Below, in pieces: positions 8,434 to 21,500 of a stretch of DNA of 64,000 bases. Numbering within the stretch: the first letter of the stretch is position 1; every line of letters begins with the position of its first letter. The notes under the pieces are model-generated. The model searched no databases and was not told where the DNA came from. It saw only the letters and a list, made by a program, of their open reading frames with translations. The DNA is from Chionoecetes opilio (Eukaryota > Arthropoda > Malacostraca > Decapoda > Majidae): positions 35,735 to 99,734 of the forward strand of contig JACEEZ010022552.1 of assembly GCA_016584305.1 (NCBI GenBank). Reading direction: 5' to 3'. Position numbers and translations under genes: made by a program.

Positions 8434-11400
8434 GTTAGTAAGGTTTATTATGGTACTTTCGTCGGTACTTGGAACTGTCGCCGAAAGAAATTCTCGCCGA
8501 CGTCGGAGTGTGTTCCAATTTTTCACGTCGGCGAGTGTTCTTATTTTCGGCGACAGTTCCAGTTATAGATCTTGATATTTCTGATTATTTCAGTGCCCAA
8601 TATATACATCTAAATGATCAAATCAACTTTTACACGTGTTTTCGCATTCAGGGATTAAATACCAGCAATAGCCTGAACAATTGGGCTACCGTAGATAACA
8701 CTAAAGTCGCCAGGGCAAAATTTTTATATGTCCTGTACTCTTTTATTTTGTGCAGAGATGTTAGGAAAATCACAGATATGCTGTAAAAAGCGATGAGGAT
8801 GTGTTTTAAATAGGAAATACATTAAACAGTGATAAATTTAGGGTTGTAGACGCTAGTGGACGCTGTTTAGTATGACCCGTTTCTTTTCGATTTACAAACG
8901 TTTGGTGGGGTTCATACTTACATTTTTACATCCACGATTTCAGGAAAGTTGAAAGGGGCTATCTGTAGAGTCTGTCATTTTGTGTCTTCATCTTTGTCAT
9001 ATTATGGCTATAAATGAACAAATTGCCAAAATATCAGCCGAGTGGCAACCTTGGTAACGGCTACACTAAGGTCGCCAGCTAGTGTTTATGTCCTACGGCC
9101 AGAAAGGTTATGAGTTGCTGTCTGTCGTCACGCGAAAAAAAAACTAGTGAAATTTGAAAGTTTATACTTGCAGACACAAAGCATAAAACAACGCTGAAAC
9201 AGGGTAGATTATACAGTCATGATATAATTTACTGTGTATCATCTTCAGTGGCACATAAAAATCAGTAGTGATGCTATAATTCGTAATATATGGCCTGACG
9301 GCATCCTGATAATTCTAATATTCCTCAACCTTCGAAGCATTCACGTGTATAATTGAAATGTAAGGGAGAGATGATCGTGTTTTGAAGATTTGCCACAGCT
9401 ATGGATCATCTTCACTTACAGTATGTACATTTAAGAAATCCTCAAAATAAAATAAAAATCACTTGTAGTAGTCATGCTAGATGTAACTGTGAATAACTTT
9501 AAAATCTTCTTTGAATAATGTCATCATTATGACTGCTTGATGTTCACTGCTAGAACCGGGGATATGCTTTAAACACAATGTTACTGATATGTTTAGGTGC
9601 TCTAACTTAGCGGCGGAGGAACAAAATTTTACATATACTCTACGTTCATCAGACCATGATCAGTATGGGATCTATACAAGTGAAAGGTGTAAGAAAAAAG
9701 AATGATATATTGAATGTATTGTGTGAATAGAACCATCGATTTATATTTTTCTAATGCAAAATCAGTATACAGTACCCTCCCGAGTTTGGCGCTTGCTTTC
9801 TTCACAAGGCATAGCGCTAAACTCGAGGATCGCGAAACTCGGGTATTGAAAACACTGTAAAAATGCTTATTTACTCACTTTCTCCCCACCAAAATACACT
9901 CATACCGCGATTTACGAACACTATTTACGAATTTTCGAAGATACGAACAAAATTATTTTGTCCCAAAATTTGGTTTACACACGAATATTTCGAAGTTACG
10001 AACAAAAGTTCGTAAATTCATAAACAAAATAAAAAATTAAAAAATTAATACATAAATAGTAAGAATAGTTATAACACCTAAATATTGTACAAAGTTCAGT
10101 AAACAGAACCATTGGCTCAGCACATCCACACGCGGGGATGCTCAAGATTGTTTGTTTACATATTCTCCGACCGGTCGTGCTGTGTTTATGAACATTATTG
10201 TGTATAATCAGACATTTCAGTGAATAATGCCTCCCAAGCATGGTGCCAGTGCTAGTGTGGGTGGTCCTAAGCCCAAGAAAGCCAGAAAAGCCATAACACT
10301 AGAGTTTAAGATAGCGATTGTCAAGAAATTTGACGAAGGCGTGCGAGTGAAGGACATGGCTAATTGGTTTAGCCCTTCCCCGTCGACTGTCGTAACTATT
10401 AAGAAGGACAAGGAGAAGATTATGTCAAGTGCTAAAAGTGCTACCCCTTTGAGTGCATTAAAAAAGTGTCCACGGTAAGGGAAGAACAGAGGCGGTGCAG
10501 GTCACAAGAGGAAAAAGAGTGAGGCGCTCGTAAACACTTGTCTCTCGCCTCCCTATGAACAACATGTCATTATCTCCAAAAGTAATGATTTGCGACGGAA
10601 GCTCATAGAGAAAATGTTTCCTAGAAGCCAATAAGATAAACAGAAACCAGACTGTGTACCGTAGATAACATGGATGTAATAAGGGAAGTATTAACGCCAC
10701 CACACGTCTGTAAATCGAAGAAAGAAAAAGTTGTCCTGGCGGCTTTAGTGTTATCTACGGTAGGGAGTTTCGGTCCAAAGAGGAACGTATCTCAAATTAA
10801 ATAATGGGAAAAATACATTCGATTTACGAATTTTCGATTTACAAACAGTTTTTCAGGAACGTAACCCATTCGTAAATCGAGGTGGCCGTGTACCCTGAAA
10901 GTGCCCCAAGCCCCTGTCCACCCAGCAGTGAATGGGTACCGGATGTTAGCCGGGGATTTGTGACCCGCCTCCCGGGGTGGTCGGCCAAAACTAGAGGACA
11001 AGAGAGGAGGAGAGGAGAGGATGTACGAGCTTGAGCTTGACTTGGGAGTCACCCAGCTGATGCTGTCGTTGAAGCCTTTGGTCCGGCGTTCTCCCACACA
11101 TGTAGTATTCTGTTGGGAGAGAAGCAAAAGGGGGAAGCAAAACTAGGTGTTTCATTTTCCCCTCATTCCTCTCTCTGCATCACATTCATACGGGGTCCCC
11201 CCTCACTGAGAGGCCCCTTGCCTCTCATTCTCTCATGCGTGCTCTCCAAGAATTCTCCAAGAATTCTTTTACACTTTCAGCCACACGACTGTCACTCCTC
11301 CACTCAGCACACAACCCCAGCAGGTACTCCATCTGCCTATCCACACTCCTGTCTCATCTCTTGCCATTCTTGCACTTCGACTTCTCCTACCACTACCTCC

Positions 11401-12993
11401 AACATCTTTGTTCTAGCATACTCATACCGTTCACATTCCAGCAACAAGTACTTCACAGTTTCATCCACTCCTGTCTCACACATCACACACGTCTTGCTAA
11501 CACCATTCTTCCATCTGTAGCTACATACGACTATTTACCTCTTTAGCGATACTTGATCTTGATATTATAAGGTAAGGTATAAAATCTTTCTCTGCACCGT
11601 CGAGTGGCCTAAGAACACCCACATGCTGCCCATTAACTCTACCTACGATTGCAAGTGCATCGGAGGCCACAGTGGGGCGATATGAAACTCTAAGCACAAG
11701 CGTCACTGTAAAAATCTTGCCTGCACCACCACGGGCGAGGGCCAACCATCACACACCTCGAGGGAACCTCCAGGGCCTACTATCCCACCCCTGGAGGTCA
11801 CTGCTTAACGGCGCTGTAGGCACACACACACACACACACACAAAACGTGTACGAAGCAGCGCGAAACTCAGGGAGATAATGCGCGAAAGTCGGGATGGTA
11901 AGAGTTTAGGACTCAGCGCGAAACTCGCATAGCGTGAAACTCGGGAAGGTACTGTAGGTATAAATTGTATAGACCCTAACATCCTATATGGTACATCGTA
12001 TATAACATCCTGATAACATCCTATATAGTGAAGTACTGTACCACATTTTTTTTTTCTGTTGCTGTTGAAACAATTTTTTGTCCATTTTTATTGATCTACG
12101 TACAAGACTATACCTATTAGAGCACAAGCATGCACACATTCATGAATCAGTGTTGTCAGCATTATATCCACATTCATCCTTTGTATTGATACCTTCGATC
12201 TACAAGAACCACAATACAGGGAGGTCCCGAAGATACGAGCAGTTAGGTTCCACCTGGCATACTCATAAAGCGAAATCTCGTATAACGAAACACATAACTA
12301 ATGGTAAAATATAGGTTTGGTTCCAGGACCCCATCAATTTAAAAAAAAAAAAAAAAAAAAGACATGTTTTTCAAGCTAAAATAAACTATAGCAAACACAA
12401 CAAACACACAGCATCTATATTACCCACACTGTACTACCTATTCTGTAGAAAAAGCATTCTGAAAGAGAAAATAACACACAAAATAACATAACTGCACATT
12501 AATTAAACATAAAACATGCATAACAAGCAAAAAAGACGTTGTACTGTAGGGGACGCCACGTGATACAAGAGAGGGTAGTGTAGCGGCCCCAAGGTTGGGG
12601 CCGCACACCTGCTAATTACCCCTAAATGTCAGGCCGCGCCATATGCTTAATTACCCTTCAGGTCACGGCTTGCTAGGGGTGACCTCACTGGGGTCAACCA
12701 AATCCCGTTTGTCCAGCCTGGGAGTGGTAGGGTGCGCATTTTGAACTTGATAATTTTACTCACCCCAGTTTGAATGTCGTATCATTGGATTTTCGATCTC
12801 GTATATTGAAAATAGACCCTAATTTACACATCTCGTATCATCGGATTCTCATATACCGAATGTTCGTATAATGGGACCTCCCTGTATATGATTAGACCCC
12901 GTGGAACAATATATGTTTGTATCATTGAGAACATACTGTATGGAATATCATGAGCTTGACTCAATCCTGTAAATATATAAATATAGATAAATG

Positions 12994-13071
<78 letters not shown>

Positions 13072-16000
13072 GATAACTGTGTTTAATCATGAAAACCAGG
13101 AAAAGGTAGATGCCTGAACAACATAAAGAAGTACAGCTTCCCTCATAGAAATGTAGAAGTTTGGAATGGACTAAATGAGGAGGTGATATTGGCACCTAAT
13201 GTGCACCAATTAAAAGAAAGACTGGATAAATGTAGATACGGAGACGGGACCACACGAGTGTAGCTCAGGCCCTGTAAAACACAACTAGGTAAACACACAC
13301 ACACACACACACACACAGAATACAAAGAGCAACCACAAAAATGGCTCCAAGCCTGAGAGATTTACCATATGAAAAAAGACTTTCAAGACTAAAACTCCCA
13401 ACACTTGAGAAAAGAAGAGTAAGGGGAGATTTTATAGCAGTGTATAGAGCATCAATGGGTCTGGAAAAAATTGATAGAGAAGATCTGTTTGTGTGGGACG
13501 ACAGAAGTACAAGAGGTCATGAGAAGAAATTGAAAAGGACAACATGCAAGAGGGATATAAAAAAATACAGCTTCCCGTATAGAAGCATAGAAGCCTGGAA
13601 CAACCTTGATGCAAAAGTGATTAATGCAAGAAGTATTCAGGACTTCAAAGGCAAACTGGATAATAGTAGATTTGGAGACGGGACAGTACGAGGATAGCTT
13701 TTTTCCTGTATGTTACAACTAGGTAAATACAACTAGGTAAATACACACACAGAACACTGACTCATCATGAAACCCTCCTGCAGGTCATGGCCGAGCATTC
13801 CTGCAGAAGAAGGCTGTGGTGCGGCAACATCTTCGTATGCAGAACAAGATACAGGCCAAGGAAAAGAAAAAACTTCATGATCTCCAAGACAGTAGTAAGG
13901 AAGGTTAGTGAGTCTGTCAGAAGGAACAACTTTAAAATATGAGGTCTCGGCTCCATGTCTGCTCAAGGAACTCCTTTTATCTTAATACTGTGGTTGCAAA
14001 AAACAAAATAAATATTTACTTTGAAGTTTTGTGTACGCAGTTAGTTTTCCTTACGGTCATCTAATTTTTTGGTGACCTCTTTCATTGACATGAACTTCTA
14101 CTCTATAGTACTACTAGTTATTTTGTATGTTACAAACCAACTTTGTTTTTATTATTTTTTACCAGACTCACTTATTTTCAGGCTCTTTAATCCTTGTTTC
14201 AAATCCCTGATCTATTCATGTGGCCTTTCACTTTCACAAGTCTTTGTCTTCTGTGTACATTTATTTTTACTTAGTTCTTTGAGTATTGATCTGTAGCTAA
14301 CATAATTTAGATAAAACCTTTTTCTTTTTATATCTGCCTGTAGAGAGGTATATAACTCTGATGTAATTTCTGCCACCATTTGATATGATATTAATTTGTC
14401 TCCATGTTGTGCTTTCTCTCATAATGGACCTATCCCATAACTACATCAAATGTGCAGTGCATTGTGGGTACCAGGGGTTTGCACAGTTAACTTGAGAAGA
14501 GAAAATAGCGACACTAGAAGAAATGTTCTCTTTTTTTTCTTCTCTCATCTAAAATGGACATACCGGCCGATACACCCGTTTTACGCATAAGATATGTTCC
14601 TGGAAAATAATGCGTTTAGCAAAATTGCATGAAACTAATCCTATTTTTCCACTGACTCATCATATAAGTTGTGATATGTTCTTATGACCAAAAATCACCA
14701 TCATCATCACCACTACCCCAACCACCAGCACCATCATCATCACCACTACCCCAACCACCAGCACCATCATCATCACCACTACCCCAACCACCAGCACCAT
14801 CATCACCACCACACCACCAGCTGCCAGAACAGCCACTGACCTGACCCCACAACAGACCCCACTAACCTGTCCACTCCAATGATGTCTGATATAGGGGAGA
14901 GCGGGGCAGGTTGCATCGAGGGTAGGTTGCATCATTGCCTCTAACTCGCATGTTATCACACGTACATCGTCTTAATACTACTACTACTACTACCACTACT
15001 ACTATAAACTACTACTACTACAACTACAACAATAATAATAATAAAAAAAGTTAATGCGAGTTAGAGGCAATGATGCAACCTGCCCCGCTCTCCCTTACAA
15101 CAAAAACGGTATATCTACTGAAAGTCCTATTATTTATTCTCCAGAAATTCAGAATATTTTTTCAGATATTGCCATTATCTCCTGAAATCATGATTGGTAT
15201 TTTGTGGGCCGCCTAAACGTCGCCTTCGTAGTGTAGCGGCTAGTGCGCCTAGCTACAAATCTGTAGGCCCGTTCAAATCCGGGCTAGGGCAAGTCGGCAG
15301 CCAGCCCAAACAGCTGTTCATCCTTCTTTTCAAGGTTGATAAATGGGTACCTGGGGAAGGTAACTGTGGTAACCCAGATTTCACACTAGCCCTGTGTCCC
15401 GGGGTAATTGGTTGTCACCCACCCAGGCTCAAATGGTAATGCCACGGAGATGAGCACTGAGGCCACGTGCAGCCTAGCGTATGCCCCCATCTTTACCTTC
15501 TTTACCTAGACGGCAATGATCAGAGTACTTTCTTACAGCATATAAAACATTACTCTCCATGATTCTAAGGACCAAAAATCATGTCATTATCATCAAAGGC
15601 ATATTGCAACGAACGCCCCCCCACTTCCTTCTTCCTTACCTTCACTATCCTCAGCTACACCTACTCCAGGCTGCTCTCTTGAGAGTCAGGGAAGCAGGCA
15701 GGTGCTAAAGACAGAGGGGGGGGTTGGACACGTAGCAACATAAACAGGGCTCGTGCTGGGAATTGAGGACTTACCAGGCCGGGTTCTCCTTCTCTGGCTG
15801 TTCACACACTCAGGGGGGAAGGTTTAAGGCAAACACAAGGAGTCCTTTCACGGTGTTATAATCAAGTAACTCACAGTACAAGTTGCAAGGTCACTCACTA
15901 CAAATCTACAACACCTAGACACCAATGCAACGTCACAACCCCAAACTCTTCTTCCGGCCGTCGTAGGTAGACGCTACATAACCCCCACACAACCCCCAGT

Positions 16001-18491
16001 ACCTTTCACCAGCACACTACAGAGGTCGCCTCATCAAGCGCCACAATCTACCACGGCCGCCACAAACCAGGCGCCGCAATCCTACCACAGGACCTTACCT
16101 CCTCGCAGAGGAGTTTGAACTCTTTAGAATGAGTTAGAATGCTCAGCGGCAGGGACGTCTCTCTTCAGAGTCCAACAGTAGTCAGCCATCATGACTGCAT
16201 CCCAGCGTCCCTGATACCTGGTCTCACTTTCATGTCCTGATGGAATTTCTCCCCTTGCTCGTTTCTCATTGATCCCAGATTCTCAGGAAACCGATCCATA
16301 TGTGAGAATAAGTAATGCATTTTGATGCTCATGTTGCATCCGAGGTTTCTGAAAGCAGTCAGCATATTGGTGACAAGTTCTGCGTAGTTCCTGGCCTTGT
16401 TGTTGCCAAGAAAGTTCTTCACGACCAGAACAAAAGCCTTCCACGCTTCCAGTTCCACTTCGTTCATTGAGTTTTCAAACTCTGGATCTCTGATGAACTG
16501 ATTGAGTTGAGGACCATCAAAGATGCCAGCTTTCAACTTCTCCATGGTCAATCCTGGAAAAGTGTGGCACAAGTAAGTGAAGCAGCCACCATCCTTGTCC
16601 AGAGCTTTGGTGAACTGTTTGATCAAGCCGAGCTTGATGTGCAGCGGTGGGAAAAGTATCCTGTCTCTGTCCACCAGAGGGTTGTTTATGACGTTCCTTG
16701 CTCTGCAAGGCACCAATTCCTCCCGTACAGGCCGGTCCTTCGTGTAATGCTGAGATCGGTCCCTACTATCCCACATGCACAGAAAGCACGGGTACTTGGT
16801 GAACCCGGACTGTTGTCCCAACAAAAAGTTCACCATCTTCAGGTCAACACAAATCAACCACTCATGCTGATCATAACGAATTTTCTCCAGCACGTACTTC
16901 ACCACTTCATACTTCTCCTTCAGTGTAGTCGAGTGAGCGAGGGGTACAGAGGCAAACTGGTTGCCGTTGTGCAGCAGAACACATTTCAGCGATCGCTTGC
17001 AGCTGTCAATGAACAGTCTCCAATCTTCGGGTTGGTACTGTGGCACTCCAAGCTTGTGCAGAAGCTGTGCAATATCTGTACAGTACACCAAGTCCTTCTC
17101 TTCAGAGAAAAAATGGAGGTACTCTTGATGTCTGTTGCGGTAGAAGGTGATGCGAGCACTGTCAGAGAGGAGGTTTTTTGCCTTCAATCTGAATGCCAAC
17201 ATTTCGGCAGAGGACTTTGACAAGCTGAGATCGCGAACTACACTACCCTCCCGAGTTTCGCGCTTGCTTTCTTCCGGAGGCATAGCGCGAAACTCGCGGA
17301 TCGCGAAACTCGGGTATTGAAAACACTGTAAAAATGCGTATTTAGTCCGGGTTTTTTTTGGGGGGGGGGGGGTGCCTACAGCGCCGTTAGGCAGTGACCT
17401 CCAGGGGTGGGATGGTAGGCCCTGGAGGTTAACTTGAGGGCTTTGTACCTACCGTATTTTACAGCTTATAAGACTCATTTTTTCCCCCAAAAAATATCCT
17501 GAAAATGCCCCAAGCCCCTGTCCACCCAGCAGTGAATGGGTACTGGGTTAGCCTAGGGTTTGTGACCCGCTTCCCGGGGTGGTGGCTTCAGCCAACACTA
17601 CGTAGAGAAGAGGAGGGAGGAGAGGGGCTTGAGATTGAGCTTGAGTTGGGAGTCACCCAGCAGATGCTGTTTTGGTCTGAGTGAGTGAGCTTGACACATA
17701 TCTTGTCAGCTGATGGTTGTGTGACAGTGTTATACGGCAATAACACTGTCACAATGCCTTCCTCTCTTCTCTCCTGTCTCCTCCAGTACCTCCAGAAACC
17801 ACAGTACCACACACATCATGGTTAATCACTTACAAAGGAGTATTTTGTGGTAAATAAGTAAGGAACAGCGGGGGTGTAAGGTAAGGTGCTACTTATTTTG
17901 AGGTGTTGCCTATCTTATGTGACATCGGCTGCTCCTGTAGAGAAAAACACAAACAAAAGGAAAATAACAAAGCAAAACAACATACAGCTATACTAAGCCT
18001 ATTATAATACTATACTAAGCAGGAAGGAAGGAAGACGTGTCCCGTACGTCTCTTATGGGAGGCGGTAGCAGAGTGGTTAGCATCAAGATATGTGTCAAGC
18101 TCGAGCACGAGCTTGACAGGCGACCTACAAAGTGATACTAAACAGAAAAGGTCACAAGAAGAAGAAGAAGTCTCCGAGTGGCATTCTCGGTGACCCGAGT
18201 TCGATCCTTGATGAGGGCTGTAAAATCCACTTAAAATCTTTCTCTGCACCGTTGAGTGGCCTAAGAACACCCACATGCTGCCCATCAACTCTACCCTTGA
18301 TTGCGAGTGCATCGGAGGACACAGGGGCGGCATGAGCCTCTAATCACAGGCATCTCTATAGAAATTCTGTCTGCGCCACCACGGGCAAGGGCCAACCATC
18401 GCAGCCCTCAAATTAACCTCCAGGGCCTACCATCCCACCCCTGGAGGTCACTGCCTAACGGCGCTGTAGGTAGGCACACACACACACACAC

Positions 18492-18524
<33 letters not shown>

Positions 18525-21500
18525 ATAAACTCGGGGATATAATGTGCGAAAGTCGGGATGGTAAGAATTTAGGACTCAGCGCGAAACTCGAGGATCGCGA
18601 AACTCGCATAGCGTGAACCTCGGGAGGGTAGTGTAGATCATTTAGCTCCTTTTGGGAAAAAGGATGTGGAGCATCATCGTCAAGAACCACTTCTTCTTCA
18701 TTTTCTTCAACACTGGAGGAATCTTCGTCACTAATGTCAGGAAGTTCTCCAAAGACAGGTACTGGAATTTCATCACAATGAGCTACAGGACGACGTGCTG
18801 ATTCAAGATTAGGATACTTGAGGCTGCTCCGGTTCTTTCTGTTGATCCCAGTCAAATCAATAGCGCAGAAGTAGCAGTCAGTGCCATGGCTTGTCGGCTC
18901 CCTCCAAACCATGGGAATTCCAAACTTCAGACAACTCTTCTTGCCCTTGGTCCAACGACGCAGATACTCGGTGCATGTCTTGCATACCATGTGTGGCGCC
19001 CAAGCTTTATCCTGGTCACCAAGTTTCATACCAAAATAAGTATGGTAAGCACGCTTTATGAAACTTGTGACTGGATTCCTGTTAGCAACAACGGTGTATT
19101 CGCCACAGATGTAGCAGAATACATCGGGCTTATTTTTGTAAGATCTTCTGGCCGAATCCATTTCATTCACCTGCAAAAGAAAAATAACAGTTAGTCAAGA
19201 ATTGGCACATGTAAACACTTCAGAATTCGTTTATTTAAAGATAAAAGAAAGAATTTTGCATCATAATTCAAGCATTAGGAAGAAATTAATCAGTGCTTGG
19301 GTAGGGGGTATACCGAGGATCTGTAGCAGCCTCTATGCTGCTGCAGTATCCTAGGCACGATGAATCAAGAAAAGGGAGTCTGCCTATCGGAAAGACCATA
19401 GCAGATATCACACAACACCACACAAGGTGTCCCAAAGGGGGATGCAGTACTGCAGTGGGTTTAATAAAAAGTGTTCAAGTAAAGAAGTAAAAGTTGAAGA
19501 GAAGAAGAGGAAGAACAACAGAGGACTGTAAAATCCAGGGATCGTGATTCCGAAGAATTCCTAGTTGGTGACATTGTTTAGGACCACACCCTTGGAACTA
19601 TCTGAATTGGTGGAATTATTGGATTAGTAGAATTATCTACTGCAAGTACGGTGTTGTATACGGAGGACGATTTCATATGTATAGAAAATACCCGTACATG
19701 TAAACAAAAACGTAAAAAAACATCATGTGGGGATAGATAAAAAAGTTGACCTGATTGAGCAAAATCAATGTGATTTTTGGATTCAGTACATCAAAATTGT
19801 CCTAAATCAGCTAAAAAAAACTTAGACAATAAATTTGTTGTTAACCAGTGTAAGCCATTAAATTTGAAGAAGCAGAATTTAAGGTATAAGGTATATTTAA
19901 AGTTTATATAAAGTCAAACCAGCCTATCTTGAGCCCTCAGCAGGGGTTGTGGGATCCCCGCATTGTTGTCACGTTCACCGTAACAGGCTGACGACCTCTC
20001 TCTCATACTGTTAGCTGTTACGTTAACTATTTAATAATTATATATTTTATTAATATGGCTGCATGGTTTTATGAATGGCTTGCGCTTTGAGGGTAAAACA
20101 ACGACTCTGTATACCTTCCATTACACATAGCAACTTAGCTCTCTAAGGCTCTCTTGCTTCCAAAATAAAATGAGGATGTGTGGTGGATGCAAGTCTGAGT
20201 GGTCCAAGCACTTACATGTACCTATGTGTGCGTCTTTCAGGATCTAGCCGCAGGAATACACTCACCTCAAGACATTTTGTAGGGAGTAGATTATCAAAGT
20301 TGTACCCATTTTCTTTTATTATGACTTCAGACTTTTTGTGTCCCACATTCTATTGTGGCTTTATGGAAGTAACTAATGTTTTGAAGTGTAGACGTCATTA
20401 GGATACCTTAGTAGACTTAGGACCAGCATTTTACAGTAATGAAGTTTAGATTATAACATTCCTCAATTTTCTTACAACAGACATCACTGAAGCACAGCAG
20501 CATAGCCTCCCAGACACAATTCAAGAAGACTCTCCTTTCTTTTCCACTAAACGGTAAGACTTCTCCTAATAATAATAATAATAATAATGTTACCCACTTA
20601 ATTCTGTCAACTTGAACTAAAAGAGGGATGAAATGAGGTTATTGAATTCTTTACATCTTTGCAGGTAAGTGAGTTCTGTGGGAATGTAGACTGAAGTTTG
20701 TGGCCTTTTCTGGTTTTATTACTGAATAACAACTTTAAAAAGATAATGACATCAGATGAACAAATCACAGCCTGCTGCTCGCATGCTCACAATTCTTCCA
20801 TTGTACTTCCCATACTAATTACAATCTTAGAATATTCCATTTTACCTACAAAAGTATATGACTGTTCTGATACAACCCTGGCTAAGTTATAGTTAGGTTC
20901 TGTAGTGGTCATAAAATGATTTGGATCTAAGTCATTCAAGGTCTATACAGACACTGATACAGTTATGACTGGGTTAGGTTCTGACATGCCAGTCAGAAGA
21001 CAATTTGAATGTAAGTAGGCCTGGGTTAAAACCTCTTGTATTTAGCTCACTGATCAGTTCCAAGTCATTAATCTGAATTTGGATCTGATCTACATCTGCT
21101 TTGTGGAAAATTAATGCCTGGGAGCATCAGATCAAAATAAAAACAATGGCAGGGGACGCACTACACCAAGCCACACCTGACCACCATTGCCTGAGCTAAA
21201 AATATCCCCAATTACATCACAACCGCCTTTCCTCTTTCCTTAACCTACTACATAGCAATAAAGTACAGGGAGGTCCCGAAGATACGAGCAGTTAGGTTCC
21301 ACCTGGCATACTCGTACAGCGAAATCTCGTATAACGAAACACATAACTAATGGTAAAATATAGGTTTGGTTCCAGGACCCCATCAATTTAAAAAAAAACA
21401 AAAAAAAACGTGTTTTTCAAGCTAAAATAAACTATAGCAAACACAACAAACATACAGCGTCTATATTACCCACACTGTACTACCTATTCTGTAGAAAAAG

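Larger units (their letters stand above)
9770..11954. mobile_element. Tigger-type MITE family A, copy 1, with nested elements
   Basis: Ends CAGTACCCTCCCGAGTTT and its complement, with TA on both sides (9768-9769, 11955-11956). Subterminal GAGTTTCGCGCTATGC-type motifs repeat in both arms. The 2185-bp body contains a decayed Tigger element (about 9885-10897), a SINE core (about 10903-11000), a minus-strand LINE end (11225-11530) and a SINE 3' part (11560-11830). A second member is at 17241-18633. Confidence 0.8.
17241..18633. mobile_element. Tigger-type MITE family A, copy 2
   Basis: Ends CACTACCCTCCCGAGTTTCG and its complement, with TA target duplication (17239-17240, 18634-18635), inserted in the coding region of the gene at 16124-19170. 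Removing it with one TA joins GAT-CTA-GTT and restores the frame. The interior holds a reverse SINE 3' fragment (17372-17440), a SINE core (17508-17596) and a tRNA-headed SINE (about 18055-18490), plus a poly-A tract (18492-18524). Confidence 0.9.
16124..19170 (-). pseudogene. Multicopy-family protein gene, split by MITE and frameshifted
   Basis: The N-terminal part (19161 down to 18634) starts MDSARRSYKNKPDVFCYICG and carries three CxxC pairs (CYIC, CKTC, CYFC), LGDQDKAWAPH and an acidic linker ending SQKELND. It then meets a 1393-bp family-A MITE (17241-18633). The frame resumes at 17240 as LVRDLSLSKSSAEMLAFRL and continues through LRHNGN-type, ICVDLKMVNFLLGQQSG, YPCFLCMWDSRDR and GEKFHQDM motifs. 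Near 16225-16235 a frameshift moves the conserved tail (YQGRWDAVMMADYCW...) to another frame, ending at 16124. A good 3' splice site (TTTCTTTTGCAG) at 19171 precedes the ATG, so a 5' intron existed. From memory, similar proteins are multicopy in hydra, aphid and crustacean genomes and have no assigned function. Paired Cys suggest metal binding. This copy is dead. Confidence 0.85.

Noticed and set aside
12824..13195. 123-codon minus-strand frame
   Set aside because: It translates a CA microsatellite and MITE end; no protein features.
14660..14959. 99-codon Val/Met-rich minus-strand frame
   Set aside because: It is produced by the 33-bp minisatellite and a MITE end.
16507..17220. 237-codon plus-strand frame
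   Set aside because: Antisense shadow of the minus-strand multicopy-family gene, which carries the conserved motifs.
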